64,000 nucleotides of DNA. It comes from Sphingobacteriales bacterium (GTDB taxonomy: Bacteria; Bacteroidota; Bacteroidia; Chitinophagales; CAIOSU01). The notes beneath the pieces were generated by a model that was not told the origin of the DNA, did not search any database, and worked only from the letters and a program-made list of their open reading frames with translations. Made by a program: the position numbers and the translations under genes. How positions within the stretch are numbered: position 1 is the stretch's first letter; each line of letters begins with the position of its first letter. The stretch spans positions 180,814-244,813 of the forward strand of contig JAIXUD010000009.1 in assembly GCA_027483645.1 (NCBI GenBank), in the 5' to 3' direction. This document shows, in pieces, positions 27,636 through 35,652 of the stretch.

Positions 27636-28052
27636 TCACCTTAGTTTCAATTTCAACGGCCCCTGCTCATTCAAGGCCTTCGCTTCTAGCAATATTTCTT
27701 TGATGCCTTCTGCCGGTATATCATCAGCAGGATATAAAACAACGTGCTTGATGAGATTGCCATCGCCTTGTAACAGGCCGTTGGCGTTGGAGAGGTGGAT
27801 GCCACGGTATAGGCCCAACACGACAGTCGACTTTTGAATATTAATGTAGCAAAGATTACCCTGGCACATATAGAAAGGCAGCTCCCACTTTAGCGACTCG
27901 TGGACATCAGGCAAGGTGCGCTTAATTAGATTTCGCAAGGCTAAAGCCAATTCTTGCAAATCAGGCTTCGCAATGCAATCGAAGTAGTGATCAACGCTTT
28001 GCGGCTTGGGTTTTCGGTTTGGCTTTTGCATTGGCTTTCGCTCCTTTTTCAT
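27636..28052 (-). CDS. DUF1801 domain protein
   Basis: 138-residue soluble protein of the DUF1801 (YdhG-like) family. Typical features are the N-terminal VDHYFDCIAKPDLQELALALRNLIKR, the conserved HESLKWELPFYM, the central strand LCYINIQKSTVVLGLYRG, and LLQGDGNLIKHVVLYPADDIP. Function of the family is not established. The first residues are very Lys/Pro-rich and overlap the end of the DoxX-like gene by about 60 bp in another frame. A second ATG at 28031 would shorten but not remove the overlap. It appears translationally coupled to the upstream DoxX and MORN genes. Confidence 0.85.
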   Translation of the reverse strand: MKKERKPMQKPNRKPKPQSVDHYFDCIAKPDLQELALALRNLIKRTLPDVHESLKWELPFYMCQGNLCYINIQKSTVVLGLYRGIHLSNANGLLQGDGNLIKHVVLYPADDIPAEGIKEILLEAKALNEQGPLKLKLR

Positions 28053-28413
28053 CTCGGGTGTGCCACCACGCCCATGCTATTAATAGTAGCTGTATCGGCA
28101 GCCTACCCCAAGCTGCAGCAGCAGAGATACCTATTACCTCGCCATTGGTTTGCGCCAAATATACATGGGAAGGGAGAACCGCCAGCAACAATGCTACCAC
28201 GCCCCAAGCAGCCCACTTTCTATACTTGGGCACAAAGAGTAGCGCGCCCAAGCCTATCTCAATCAATCCACTAATGAGCACCAACTCCTTATGCCAAAGG
28301 ATGTAAGGCGGCATTATTTTCATATAGAATTCAGGTATTACGAAGTGATTGATACCCGCTAGTATATAGAAAATGCCCATTATGTACAGGCTTACGGTCT
28401 TTAGCTTACTCAT
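27991..28413 (-). CDS. DoxX-like small integral membrane protein
   Basis: 140 residues with four predicted transmembrane helices (about 8-25, 45-63, 70-88, 100-116) and the DoxX-type opening MGIFYILAGINHFVIPEFY. The C-terminus is a basic Lys/Ala tail that overlaps the DUF1801 gene. The ATG at 28413 overlaps the stop of the MORN gene in the arrangement ATGAGTAA, so the three genes form a tightly coupled minus-strand operon. DoxX family members are linked to redox or thiol stress; the role here is unknown. Confidence 0.83.
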   Translation of the reverse strand: MSKLKTVSLYIMGIFYILAGINHFVIPEFYMKIMPPYILWHKELVLISGLIEIGLGALLFVPKYRKWAAWGVVALLLAVLPSHVYLAQTNGEVIGISAAAAWGRLPIQLLLIAWAWWHTRDEKGAKANAKAKPKTQAAKR

Positions 28414-30259
28414 TGGCACAATGCTTTTGAATGGTTTCGTTTACGCTATTATCACCTAGCTCCAGCGCCTTCTTCCAATCCTCACATGCTTTGGCTTTTT
28501 CATTCAGCGACCAATATACGTCACCGCGGTATTTATACATAAAATTAGCCTCAGGATTTACGCTAATAATGCGATTATAATCAATCAAAGCCAAACCGTA
28601 TTGCTGCTGTTTCATGTATACTGTGGCCCGCTCTAGGTAGGCCTCCATATTATTGCCATCAAGGGCAATGGTTTGGTTAAAGTCGGCCAGCGCATCTTCA
28701 TAATGGCCCAGCTTGGCCTGTAACTCACCTCTGTAATAGTAAGCCAACGATGCGGTCGGGCCCAGGTCGATGGCTTTGTGGTAGTACTTCAGCGCCTCAT
28801 CCAGTTGCTGCAGATCATAACTCACTATGCCAGCATATAGGTATCCATCAGGTCGGTCGGGTAAGAGCTTTATTATCTGCCTAAAATGCTGCAACGCTCC
28901 GGCGAAGTCGCCCAAACCATACTTTAAGTTGCCAAGTTCGTAGGTCACCTCTGCCCAATCAGGCTTTATCTCCAAGGCTTTGGCATAGTCTTGCAGGGCG
29001 CCGGTTTTGTTGCCCAGTTCTACTTTTAGTTTCCCACGGTAAGCTATTGCTTCGGCATAATTGGGGTTCTTTACAATCGCTTGGTCTAGCAGTGCTAGAG
29101 CCGTGTTGCGGTCGTCAGCATTCCATTTGGCTACTGCCTGTTGATATAGTTCCTCAGCAGCTATCAGGTCAGCTGCAAGCAGGGTGGTTTCGGCTACGGC
29201 TTTGCCGTTCTGCCACCTACCTTCCCGCTCTTGACCGGTAGCATAGCTAAACTTGCCCTGCCCGTGCGGCATGCCCCTTAGCCAATCACCTTGGTACTTA
29301 TCGCCGTTGGCAAATACCATGGTGCCCTTGCCGCTTGGTAATACATCCACATCCCAGTCGCCAGTGTACACATCGTCGTTAATGTAGCTTATAGTACCCT
29401 TACCGCCCAGCATAAAAAATTGCCCAGTGGCCGTGCCGCCCAATAACAACGCCATTTCTCCTATACCTTCGGGATACAATTCTTCGGACACCTCGCCCGT
29501 GTAAACGCTGCCATCAGCAAAGCGGATGATGCCTTTCTCAATATAATCGCCAGCCCAAATACCTTCTACCTCATCGCCATTGCTTAGGTACAAAACACCA
29601 TGTTCTTCACGGAAGCCGCCGCCAATTAAGCCCACATACCTATCGCCGTTTTTATAGCGCATTACGCAGTTGCAAGCTGCGGTATCCCATCGGCCTGTTG
29701 CCGTATCCCCTGTGCTGTAGTACATGGTACCCATGCCACTGCGTATGCCCTCGTTGTACTCGCCCTGATAGTTGTCGCCCGTTTTAAAGACCATGGTGCC
29801 CATGCCGTGTTTCATTCCGTATTGGTACTCGCCTTCATATCGCTCGCCATTGGCCCACTTATAAATGCCGATGCCGTGAAATTTGCCATTCAATAAATTA
29901 CCTTCATAAACATCGCCATTGGGGAAATGAAACTTACCAGGGCCAGTTTTCTGTCCGCCTTTGAATTGTCCTTCAAATTGCTGCCCTGATGGCCAAGTGT
30001 AGATGCCCTGCCCGTGAAATTGCCCATCGAGAAACGGGCCGAAATACTTCTCGCCACTTGCTAGCATAAGCGTTCCCTTGTTGGGTTGGCTATTGGTAAA
30101 GCTGCCTTCAAACCTATTGCCCTCCTCAAAAATAAATACGCCCGTGCCGTTGGTACAATCGCCCTCAATACAACCTTTCTTCTCCTGCGCCGAGGCAGGA
30201 AAAGATAAAAGGACCATACCTACAATCAACACCAATAAACCAACACAGCGGGTATACAT
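28406..30259 (-). CDS. MORN-repeat and TPR-repeat protein
   Basis: 617 residues with a signal peptide (MYTRCVGLLVLIVGMVLLSFPASAQ) from ATG 30259; the longer frame starts with TTG. Residues about 40-345 are a run of some twelve MORN repeats (pattern GxxYxGxFxxGxxHGxGxxxxxxG, for example GERYEGEYQYGMKHGMGTM), an extended beta structure. Residues about 370-610 are six to seven TPR units (AEAIAYRGKLKVELGNKTGA, DALADFNQTIALDGNN). Both halves are protein or membrane contact modules, so this is probably a periplasmic scaffold. It heads the minus-strand operon with the DoxX and DUF1801 genes and is divergent from dnaX. Confidence 0.9.
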   Translation of the reverse strand: MYTRCVGLLVLIVGMVLLSFPASAQEKKGCIEGDCTNGTGVFIFEEGNRFEGSFTNSQPNKGTLMLASGEKYFGPFLDGQFHGQGIYTWPSGQQFEGQFKGGQKTGPGKFHFPNGDVYEGNLLNGKFHGIGIYKWANGERYEGEYQYGMKHGMGTMVFKTGDNYQGEYNEGIRSGMGTMYYSTGDTATGRWDTAACNCVMRYKNGDRYVGLIGGGFREEHGVLYLSNGDEVEGIWAGDYIEKGIIRFADGSVYTGEVSEELYPEGIGEMALLLGGTATGQFFMLGGKGTISYINDDVYTGDWDVDVLPSGKGTMVFANGDKYQGDWLRGMPHGQGKFSYATGQEREGRWQNGKAVAETTLLAADLIAAEELYQQAVAKWNADDRNTALALLDQAIVKNPNYAEAIAYRGKLKVELGNKTGALQDYAKALEIKPDWAEVTYELGNLKYGLGDFAGALQHFRQIIKLLPDRPDGYLYAGIVSYDLQQLDEALKYYHKAIDLGPTASLAYYYRGELQAKLGHYEDALADFNQTIALDGNNMEAYLERATVYMKQQQYGLALIDYNRIISVNPEANFMYKYRGDVYWSLNEKAKACEDWKKALELGDNSVNETIQKHCANE

Positions 30260-30306
30260 CAAAAACAATAGGTTGTAGCAGGGTGTAAAAATAAGGATTA
30301 GTTTTT

Positions 30307-30372
30307 AGACACAAGATATGTGACACAAGACGCAAGAATACCCAAGACACAAGACATAAGACGCAAGACATA
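30307..30372. repeat. Heptad tract, GACACAA dialect (left arm)
   Basis: 7-bp units AGACACA, AGATATG, TGACACA, AGACGCA, then after a 10-bp break AGACACA, AGACATA, AGACGCA, AGACATA. It lies in the divergent MORN/dnaX spacer and faces the complementary tract at 30569-30603. Confidence 0.85.
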
Positions 30373-30568
30373 AGACTGCTGCAGTTTTTACATACGATGT
30401 ATAAAACACGATAACGAGTTAAAGGTACCCGAACGTGGTTTAGTGCCGTTAGAATAAGGCACCGCCCTATTTTTCATTGCGTTTCCGGAAAATCGATACG
30501 TTCCTTGGGCAAAAAGGCCCTAGGCTAAAACTATTGTGCCCCATTGGGGCGGAAGATTTTGAAGCAAA

Positions 30569-30603
30569 TCTTGTGTCTTGTGTCTTGCGTCTTGTGTCTA
30601 AAA
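30569..30603. repeat. Heptad tract, TTGTGTC dialect (right arm), at the dnaX promoter
   Basis: TCTTGTG, TCTTGTG, TCTTGCG, TCTTGTG, TCTAAAA in strict 7-bp register. It is the reverse complement of the tract at 30307-30372 and ends 6 bp before the dnaX -7 box, occupying the place where a -33 element would lie. Confidence 0.85.
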
Positions 30604-30609
30604 ATTCGC

Positions 30610-30617
30610 TAATTTTG
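30610..30617 (+). promoter_or_regulatory. -7 box of dnaX, leaderless spacing
   Basis: TAATTTTG, full match to TAnnTTTG, is only 6 bp before the dnaX ATG (30624). The transcript should therefore start at or next to the start codon. This also argues that the longer frame from 30477 is not translated. Confidence 0.6.
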
Positions 30618-30623
30618 CACCCG

Positions 30624-32405
30624 ATGGAGCAATACGTGGTTTCGGCGCGGAAATACCGCCCACGGAAATTTGAGGATGTAGTAGGGCAAGAGGGCGTGAC
30701 CAACACGCTCAAAAATGCCATACGCAGCGGCCACTTGGCCCACGCGCTACTATTCTGTGGTCCGCGCGGGGTGGGCAAAACCACCTGTGCCCGTATCCTT
30801 GCCCGTATGATTAACTCCATCCACCCGGTGGATAGCTTCGACCCGGCAAACGAGCCTGCCATCGACGAGAGCTTTAACGTTTACGAACTCGATGCGGCCT
30901 CTAATAACTCGGTGGACGACATCCGTACATTGGTGGACCAGGTGCGCATACCGCCACAAGGTGCCAAGTACAAAGTATATATCATCGATGAGGTGCACAT
31001 GCTCTCTACGGCGGCTTTTAACGCGTTCCTAAAAACGCTGGAAGAACCGCCACCGTATGCCATATTCATTTTGGCAACAACGGAGAAGCACAAGATTATC
31101 CCGACCATTCTATCGCGTTGCCAGATATATGATTTCAACCGCATTACTATTGACGATACGGTGAACCACTTGGAAGGCATCTGTAAAACGGAAGGCATCA
31201 CTGCTGACCCTAATGCCCTCCACATCATCGCCCAAAAGGCTGATGGTGCTTTGAGGGATGCGCTCTCGTTATTTGATAGATTGGTGGACTATACCACTCG
31301 CCAGTTAACGTATGAAAGCGTACTGGTAAACTTGAACATCCTAGATTATGATTACTTCTTCCGCATTACCGATCAACTGCTTTCGCAAGACCTTACCGGC
31401 TTGATGCTGAGCTACGATGAGATTGTGCGCAAGGGCTTTGAGGGCGATACGTTCATTGGCGGCTTGGCCGACCACTTCCGCAACCTGATGGTGGCCCGCG
31501 ACCCGCAAACCATTAGAGTACTGGAAGTAAGCGGCGACCTAAAACTACGCTACCAACAGCAAGCCGGGCTGGTGCCGATGGGCTTTTTAATAAACGCCCT
31601 AAACTTGGCCGCACAGTGTGAAGTGACCTTTAAAAGTAGCCGGAACAAACGCCTGCAAGTAGAGCTGGCACTGATGAAAATGTGCTACCTACCTGCAGCC
31701 ATGCAACTTGCCTCAAACGGCGAGGCCACAAAAAAAAACTCTAGTAATGAACAGGTAGCACCTTTGCAAGCTGCACAACCGCCTGTAAACCAATACTCCA
31801 CTGCTACCCAGGTTGCGGAGCCAAAACCAAAGCTGGAAATGCCCAGCAAGTTAAGCGGCGAAACCCAAACCGGTAGTAGCGCACCACCACCAAATACCAA
31901 CAACACGGCCAAGCCCTTACCACCGCCCAGTATGAGCGGTGGCCTAATGGGCATGCCCAGCTTGAAACCACCGGTAAGGACGGAAGCACCGAAAAAGGAA
32001 GAGGAGGCCGAAACGGCTGCCCAAATATCAAACATAGAACCCGAAAAACTGGCAGCGGCGTGGGCAGCATACAAAGCCAAGCTGGGAGCCGATAACAAGA
32101 TAAGCATGCAGAGCCTGGTAGAGCGCAGCCTTTACCGCCTAGTAGAAGGCAAGGTAATAGTAGTGCTGGGCAACACCGTGGAGCGCGACCTGTTTGAGCC
32201 GGAACGCATGGCATTTAAAGAGTTTGTGGAGAAAGAAATGGGCGTGCAACGCGTATTTGTGGAGGTGGAGGTGGATAGAAGCCTAGCCGAAGCAAACATA
32301 CCTCGTAAAGCCTTTAGCAGCAAAGAGAAATTAGCCCAAATGGCGGAAAAGAACCCCGCCATCTTGAAATTAAAAGATAACTTAGACTTGAAGTTTGATT
32401 TGTAG
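30624..32405 (+). CDS. dnaX: DNA polymerase III subunits gamma/tau
   Basis: AAA+ clamp-loader ATPase that loads the sliding clamp and links the replisome. ATG 30624 gives the family opening VVSARKYRPRKFEDVVGQE and 593 residues; the track's upstream extension crosses a heptad tract. Walker A GPRGVGKT is at 46-53, the Walker B region VYIIDEVHML near 122, and sensor 1 ATTEKHKIIPTILSRC follows. A Pro/Ala/Gln-rich linker (about 365-480) leads to a C-terminal tau-like domain. Unusually, the zinc module between Walker A and ELDAASNN (about 64-88) has no cysteines, where most DnaX proteins have four. Confidence 0.95.
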   Translation: MEQYVVSARKYRPRKFEDVVGQEGVTNTLKNAIRSGHLAHALLFCGPRGVGKTTCARILARMINSIHPVDSFDPANEPAIDESFNVYELDAASNNSVDDIRTLVDQVRIPPQGAKYKVYIIDEVHMLSTAAFNAFLKTLEEPPPYAIFILATTEKHKIIPTILSRCQIYDFNRITIDDTVNHLEGICKTEGITADPNALHIIAQKADGALRDALSLFDRLVDYTTRQLTYESVLVNLNILDYDYFFRITDQLLSQDLTGLMLSYDEIVRKGFEGDTFIGGLADHFRNLMVARDPQTIRVLEVSGDLKLRYQQQAGLVPMGFLINALNLAAQCEVTFKSSRNKRLQVELALMKMCYLPAAMQLASNGEATKKNSSNEQVAPLQAAQPPVNQYSTATQVAEPKPKLEMPSKLSGETQTGSSAPPPNTNNTAKPLPPPSMSGGLMGMPSLKPPVRTEAPKKEEEAETAAQISNIEPEKLAAAWAAYKAKLGADNKISMQSLVERSLYRLVEGKVIVVLGNTVERDLFEPERMAFKEFVEKEMGVQRVFVEVEVDRSLAEANIPRKAFSSKEKLAQMAEKNPAILKLKDNLDLKFDL

Positions 32406-32410
32406 ATGGG

Positions 32411-32557
32411 TTGATTGGTTGACTGGTTAAGTGGTTAACTAGTAAGACATTTAAAACAAAGGCAAATAAATACGGTTAGAGTTTTTTTAAGTAATAACAT
32501 CTAGTTAATCAATAGCTATCAAATCAACCAGTCAACCAATAAACTAATCAACTAACA
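32411..32557. repeat. Inverted pair of 8-bp tandem tracts
   Basis: Here the period is 8, not 7. The left arm is TTGATTGG, TTGACTGG, TTAAGTGG, TTAACTAG (32411-32442). The right arm is CTAGTTAA, TCAATAGC, TATCAAAT, CAACCAGT, CAACCAAT, AAACTAAT, CAACTAAC (32501-32556). The arms are complementary in kind (TTGGTTGA versus TCAACCAA) and the right arm ends 4 bp before the M16 protease ATG. Confidence 0.8.
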
Positions 32558-32560
32558 CGA

Positions 32561-35497
32561 ATGAAAAGTACCTCGCTATATACCTACCTTTTGCTGCTCG
32601 TAGCACCAATGTTCATTTTCTCGAAATGTGAAGATGGCGCGGCTCCTGAGGCTGAATCGAAATACAAGTACGAATCGGTACCGAACGACCCGCTGGATGC
32701 GCGAATTTATACTTTGGCGAACGGCTTGAAAGTGTACCTCACCGTTAACAAAAAAGAGCCTAGGATACAGACGTACGTGGCGGTTCGTGCGGGCTCAAAA
32801 TCTGACCCAAAGGAAACGACCGGCTTGGCGCATTACCTAGAGCACATGGTGTTCAAGGGTTCGCACAACATTGGCACCATTAACTGGGAAGCCGAAAAAG
32901 TGTTGCTAGACGCTATAAGCGACCTATACGAAAAGCACCGCGAAACCGCTGACCCAGCCCAAAAGAAAGCCATCTACCACCAAATTGACAGCCTATCTCA
33001 CGAAGCATCAAAATTTGCCGTGCCTAACGAGTACGACAAAATGATTACCTCGCTGGGCGCAAAGGGTACCAATGCTTACACTTGGGTGGAGCAAACCGTG
33101 TACGTGAACGATATTCCTAGCAACGAGTTGGAAAAGTGGCTGATGGTGGAGTCTGAGCGCTTCCAAACTTTGGTATTGCGCTTGTTCCATACCGAGTTGG
33201 AGACCGTTTATGAGGAGTTTAACCGCGGCGAGGATTCTGATACCCGCAAATCATGGCAAGCCATGTACAAAGGCTTGTTCCCCAATCACCCTTATGGCAC
33301 CCAAACTACCATAGGCGAAGGCGAGCACTTGAAGAACCCTAGCATGGTGAACATCCACAACTACTTTGATAAATACTACGTGCCCAACAACATAGCCATT
33401 TGCCTTTCTGGCGATTTGGACCCCGATGCCACCATTGATTTGATTGACCAATACTTCGGCAAATGGCAGAAGAAAGATGTGGAGCCATTCTCCTTTACTC
33501 CGGACGAGCCACTAGCCGCAGTGCAAGAAATTAACGTAACCGGTGTCCAGCCGGAGCATGTGCGCATTGGTTACCGCTTGGATGGCGCAGGCAGCAAAGA
33601 TGCCATTATGGGCAAGCTGTTGGGCGAGGTATTGAGCAACGGCCAAGCAGGCTTGCTTGACCTGAACGTAAACCAGAAACAAACCGTGCTGGGCGCATCG
33701 GCCAGCATCGTGGATATGGTAGATTACAGCGCCTTTATGTTTTACGGCCAGCCCCGCCAAGGGCAAACCTTGCAACAGGTAAAAGATACATTGCTAGCAC
33801 AGATTGAGCTGGTAAAACAAGGTAAGTTCGACGATTGGTTGATGGAAGCCTGCATCAAAAACCTGAAACTGCGCCGCATGCAAGAGCTGGAAAGCAACAG
33901 CAGCCGTGCCGATTACTTCGTTAGCGCGTTTACCCAAGGCCGCGATTGGAAGGACTACATCTTCGAGTTGGATGCGATGTCGAAAATCACCAAGAAGGAA
34001 TTGGTGGATTGGACCAACGCTAAGTTTGGTAACAACTACGTCGCTGTTTATAAAAACTTCGGCGAAGACCCGAACCGCCACAAGGTAGAGAAGCCTATTA
34101 TTACCCCAGTGGTAATGAACCGCGATACCACATCGGCCTTCTTTACCAAGTTCGATAGCCTAAAATCAGACCGTCTAGAAGCGCAGTTTTTGGAGTACGA
34201 TAAGCTGATAAGCGAAAATGCCTTGGTTAGCGGCGTACCCGTAAGCTACATCAAAAATGACGTTAACGGCCTCTTTAGCCTTTACTACATATTGGATATG
34301 GGCACCGACAACGATAAGAAACTTGGCTTGGCTATCGAGTACCTACCTTACTTGGGCACTGACAAATATACTGCCGAAGACTTGCAAAAGGAGTTCTTTA
34401 AATTGGGGTTGAGCTTTGATGTATTCAACAGCCGCGATAGGATTTATGTAACGCTTAGTGGTTTGGATGAGTCGTTTGAAGAAGGTGTAAAACTGTTTGA
34501 ACATATCCTAACCTCGGTACAACCCAATGACCAAGCATTGGCCGACCGTATTGATGGTATCTTGAAACAGCGCTCGGATGCGAAGAAAAACAAAGGTGCC
34601 ATCCTTAATGGTGGTATGGTGAATTACGCCAAGTTTGGCGAAAATTCGCCCTACCGTAACGTTCTAAGCGAGAAAGACTTGAAGCAGTTAACCGGTGCTG
34701 AACTGGTGGAACAATTGAAAAAACTGACCTCATATAAGCACCGCATATTCTACTTCGGCACACAAGCCCCTAAGGCGGTAGTAGGTGTGTTGAATAATTA
34801 TCACAAAACCCCTGCTACCCTGGCGGAATATCCGCAGCCAGTGAAGTTTAATGAGTTGGACATCACCCAAAACCAGGTATACTTTGTGCACTACGATATG
34901 AAGCAAACCGAGCTATACCTGATTACCAAGGGCGTGAAGTTTGACAAAAACTTGATGGCTTATGCCTCCATCTTCAACGAGTACTTTGGCTCGGGCTTAT
35001 CGTCTATTGTGTTCCAAGAAATCCGCGAACAGAAGGCCTTGGCCTACTCAGCCTACAGCTATGTGAGCAGCCCAAGGTTGAGCAGCGAGAGCCATTATAT
35101 TGCAGCCTATATTGGCACACAGGCCGATAAATTGGGCGACGCCACCAGTGCGATGATAACGCTGATGAACGAAATGCCGCAAGTGGATGCACAGTTTAAA
35201 GGTGCCAAAGATGCCGCACTAAAACAGATTGAAAGCAGCCGAACCATAGGCGAGGCAATCTTCTGGAGCCGCGAAGCCGCCCGCAACCGTGGCCTGGATT
35301 ATGACCTTACCAAAGAGATTTACGCTGCCATCGGAAAGATGGATGTAGCGACGCTGAAAAACTTTTTTGACACCAACATCAAGGGGAAAAGCTATACTTT
35401 CTTAGTTTTGGGGAATAGAAAGGATGTGGACATGAACGTGCTGAAGAAACTCGGCCCGGTGAAGGAGCTACAATTGGAAGAGATTTTTGGATACTAA
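32561..35497 (+). CDS. M16-family (insulinase/pitrilysin-like) zinc peptidase
   Basis: 978-residue exported metallopeptidase made of tandem M16 domains. The N-terminus (MKSTSLYTYLLLLVAPMFIFSKC) looks like a lipoprotein signal, though the lipobox FSKC is not ideal. The inverted zinc motif HYLEH is at 91-95 (HxxEH), and the third ligand lies in HTELETVYEEFNRG about 130 residues later, after a helical insert longer than the usual about 75. The second, inactive half begins near residue 560 and has the typical YFGSGLSSIVFQEIREQKALAYSAYS segment near 805. It degrades peptides in the periplasm or at the outer membrane. Confidence 0.93.
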   Translation: MKSTSLYTYLLLLVAPMFIFSKCEDGAAPEAESKYKYESVPNDPLDARIYTLANGLKVYLTVNKKEPRIQTYVAVRAGSKSDPKETTGLAHYLEHMVFKGSHNIGTINWEAEKVLLDAISDLYEKHRETADPAQKKAIYHQIDSLSHEASKFAVPNEYDKMITSLGAKGTNAYTWVEQTVYVNDIPSNELEKWLMVESERFQTLVLRLFHTELETVYEEFNRGEDSDTRKSWQAMYKGLFPNHPYGTQTTIGEGEHLKNPSMVNIHNYFDKYYVPNNIAICLSGDLDPDATIDLIDQYFGKWQKKDVEPFSFTPDEPLAAVQEINVTGVQPEHVRIGYRLDGAGSKDAIMGKLLGEVLSNGQAGLLDLNVNQKQTVLGASASIVDMVDYSAFMFYGQPRQGQTLQQVKDTLLAQIELVKQGKFDDWLMEACIKNLKLRRMQELESNSSRADYFVSAFTQGRDWKDYIFELDAMSKITKKELVDWTNAKFGNNYVAVYKNFGEDPNRHKVEKPIITPVVMNRDTTSAFFTKFDSLKSDRLEAQFLEYDKLISENALVSGVPVSYIKNDVNGLFSLYYILDMGTDNDKKLGLAIEYLPYLGTDKYTAEDLQKEFFKLGLSFDVFNSRDRIYVTLSGLDESFEEGVKLFEHILTSVQPNDQALADRIDGILKQRSDAKKNKGAILNGGMVNYAKFGENSPYRNVLSEKDLKQLTGAELVEQLKKLTSYKHRIFYFGTQAPKAVVGVLNNYHKTPATLAEYPQPVKFNELDITQNQVYFVHYDMKQTELYLITKGVKFDKNLMAYASIFNEYFGSGLSSIVFQEIREQKALAYSAYSYVSSPRLSSESHYIAAYIGTQADKLGDATSAMITLMNEMPQVDAQFKGAKDAALKQIESSRTIGEAIFWSREAARNRGLDYDLTKEIYAAIGKMDVATLKNFFDTNIKGKSYTFLVLGNRKDVDMNVLKKLGPVKELQLEEIFGY

Positions 35498-35502
35498 AAA
35501 TT

Positions 35503-35644
35503 AGTTACGAGTTACGAGTTGCCGGTTACGAGTTGTCTTAGTGCACTTTGTGAAATTCCTTTGTGTACTTCGTGGTTCATTTTTAATACCTATCCTCTCA
35601 AAACAGTATTTGATACTTGATACTCACTACTTGATACTTAAAAA
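35503..35644. repeat. Two heptad tracts (CGAGTTA and GATACTT dialects) before the E2 gene
   Basis: Strict 7-bp units at 35503-35537 (AGTTACG, AGTTACG, AGTTGCC, GGTTACG, AGTTGTC). After a stretch of loose CTTAGTG/CTTTGTG words (35538-35578), a second run follows at 35610-35644 (TTGATAC, TTGATAC, TCACTAC, TTGATAC, TTAAAAA), ending 8 bp before ATG 35653. Confidence 0.75.
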
Positions 35645-35652
35645 ATACAACT

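Noticed and set aside
30307-30372. Heptad tracts as a CRISPR array
   Set aside because: Units are 7 bp, degenerate and without spacers; no cas gene in the window.
30477-30623. 49-residue N-terminal extension of DnaX
   Set aside because: It runs through the heptad tract and the -7 box; DnaX begins at MEQYVVSARKYRP.
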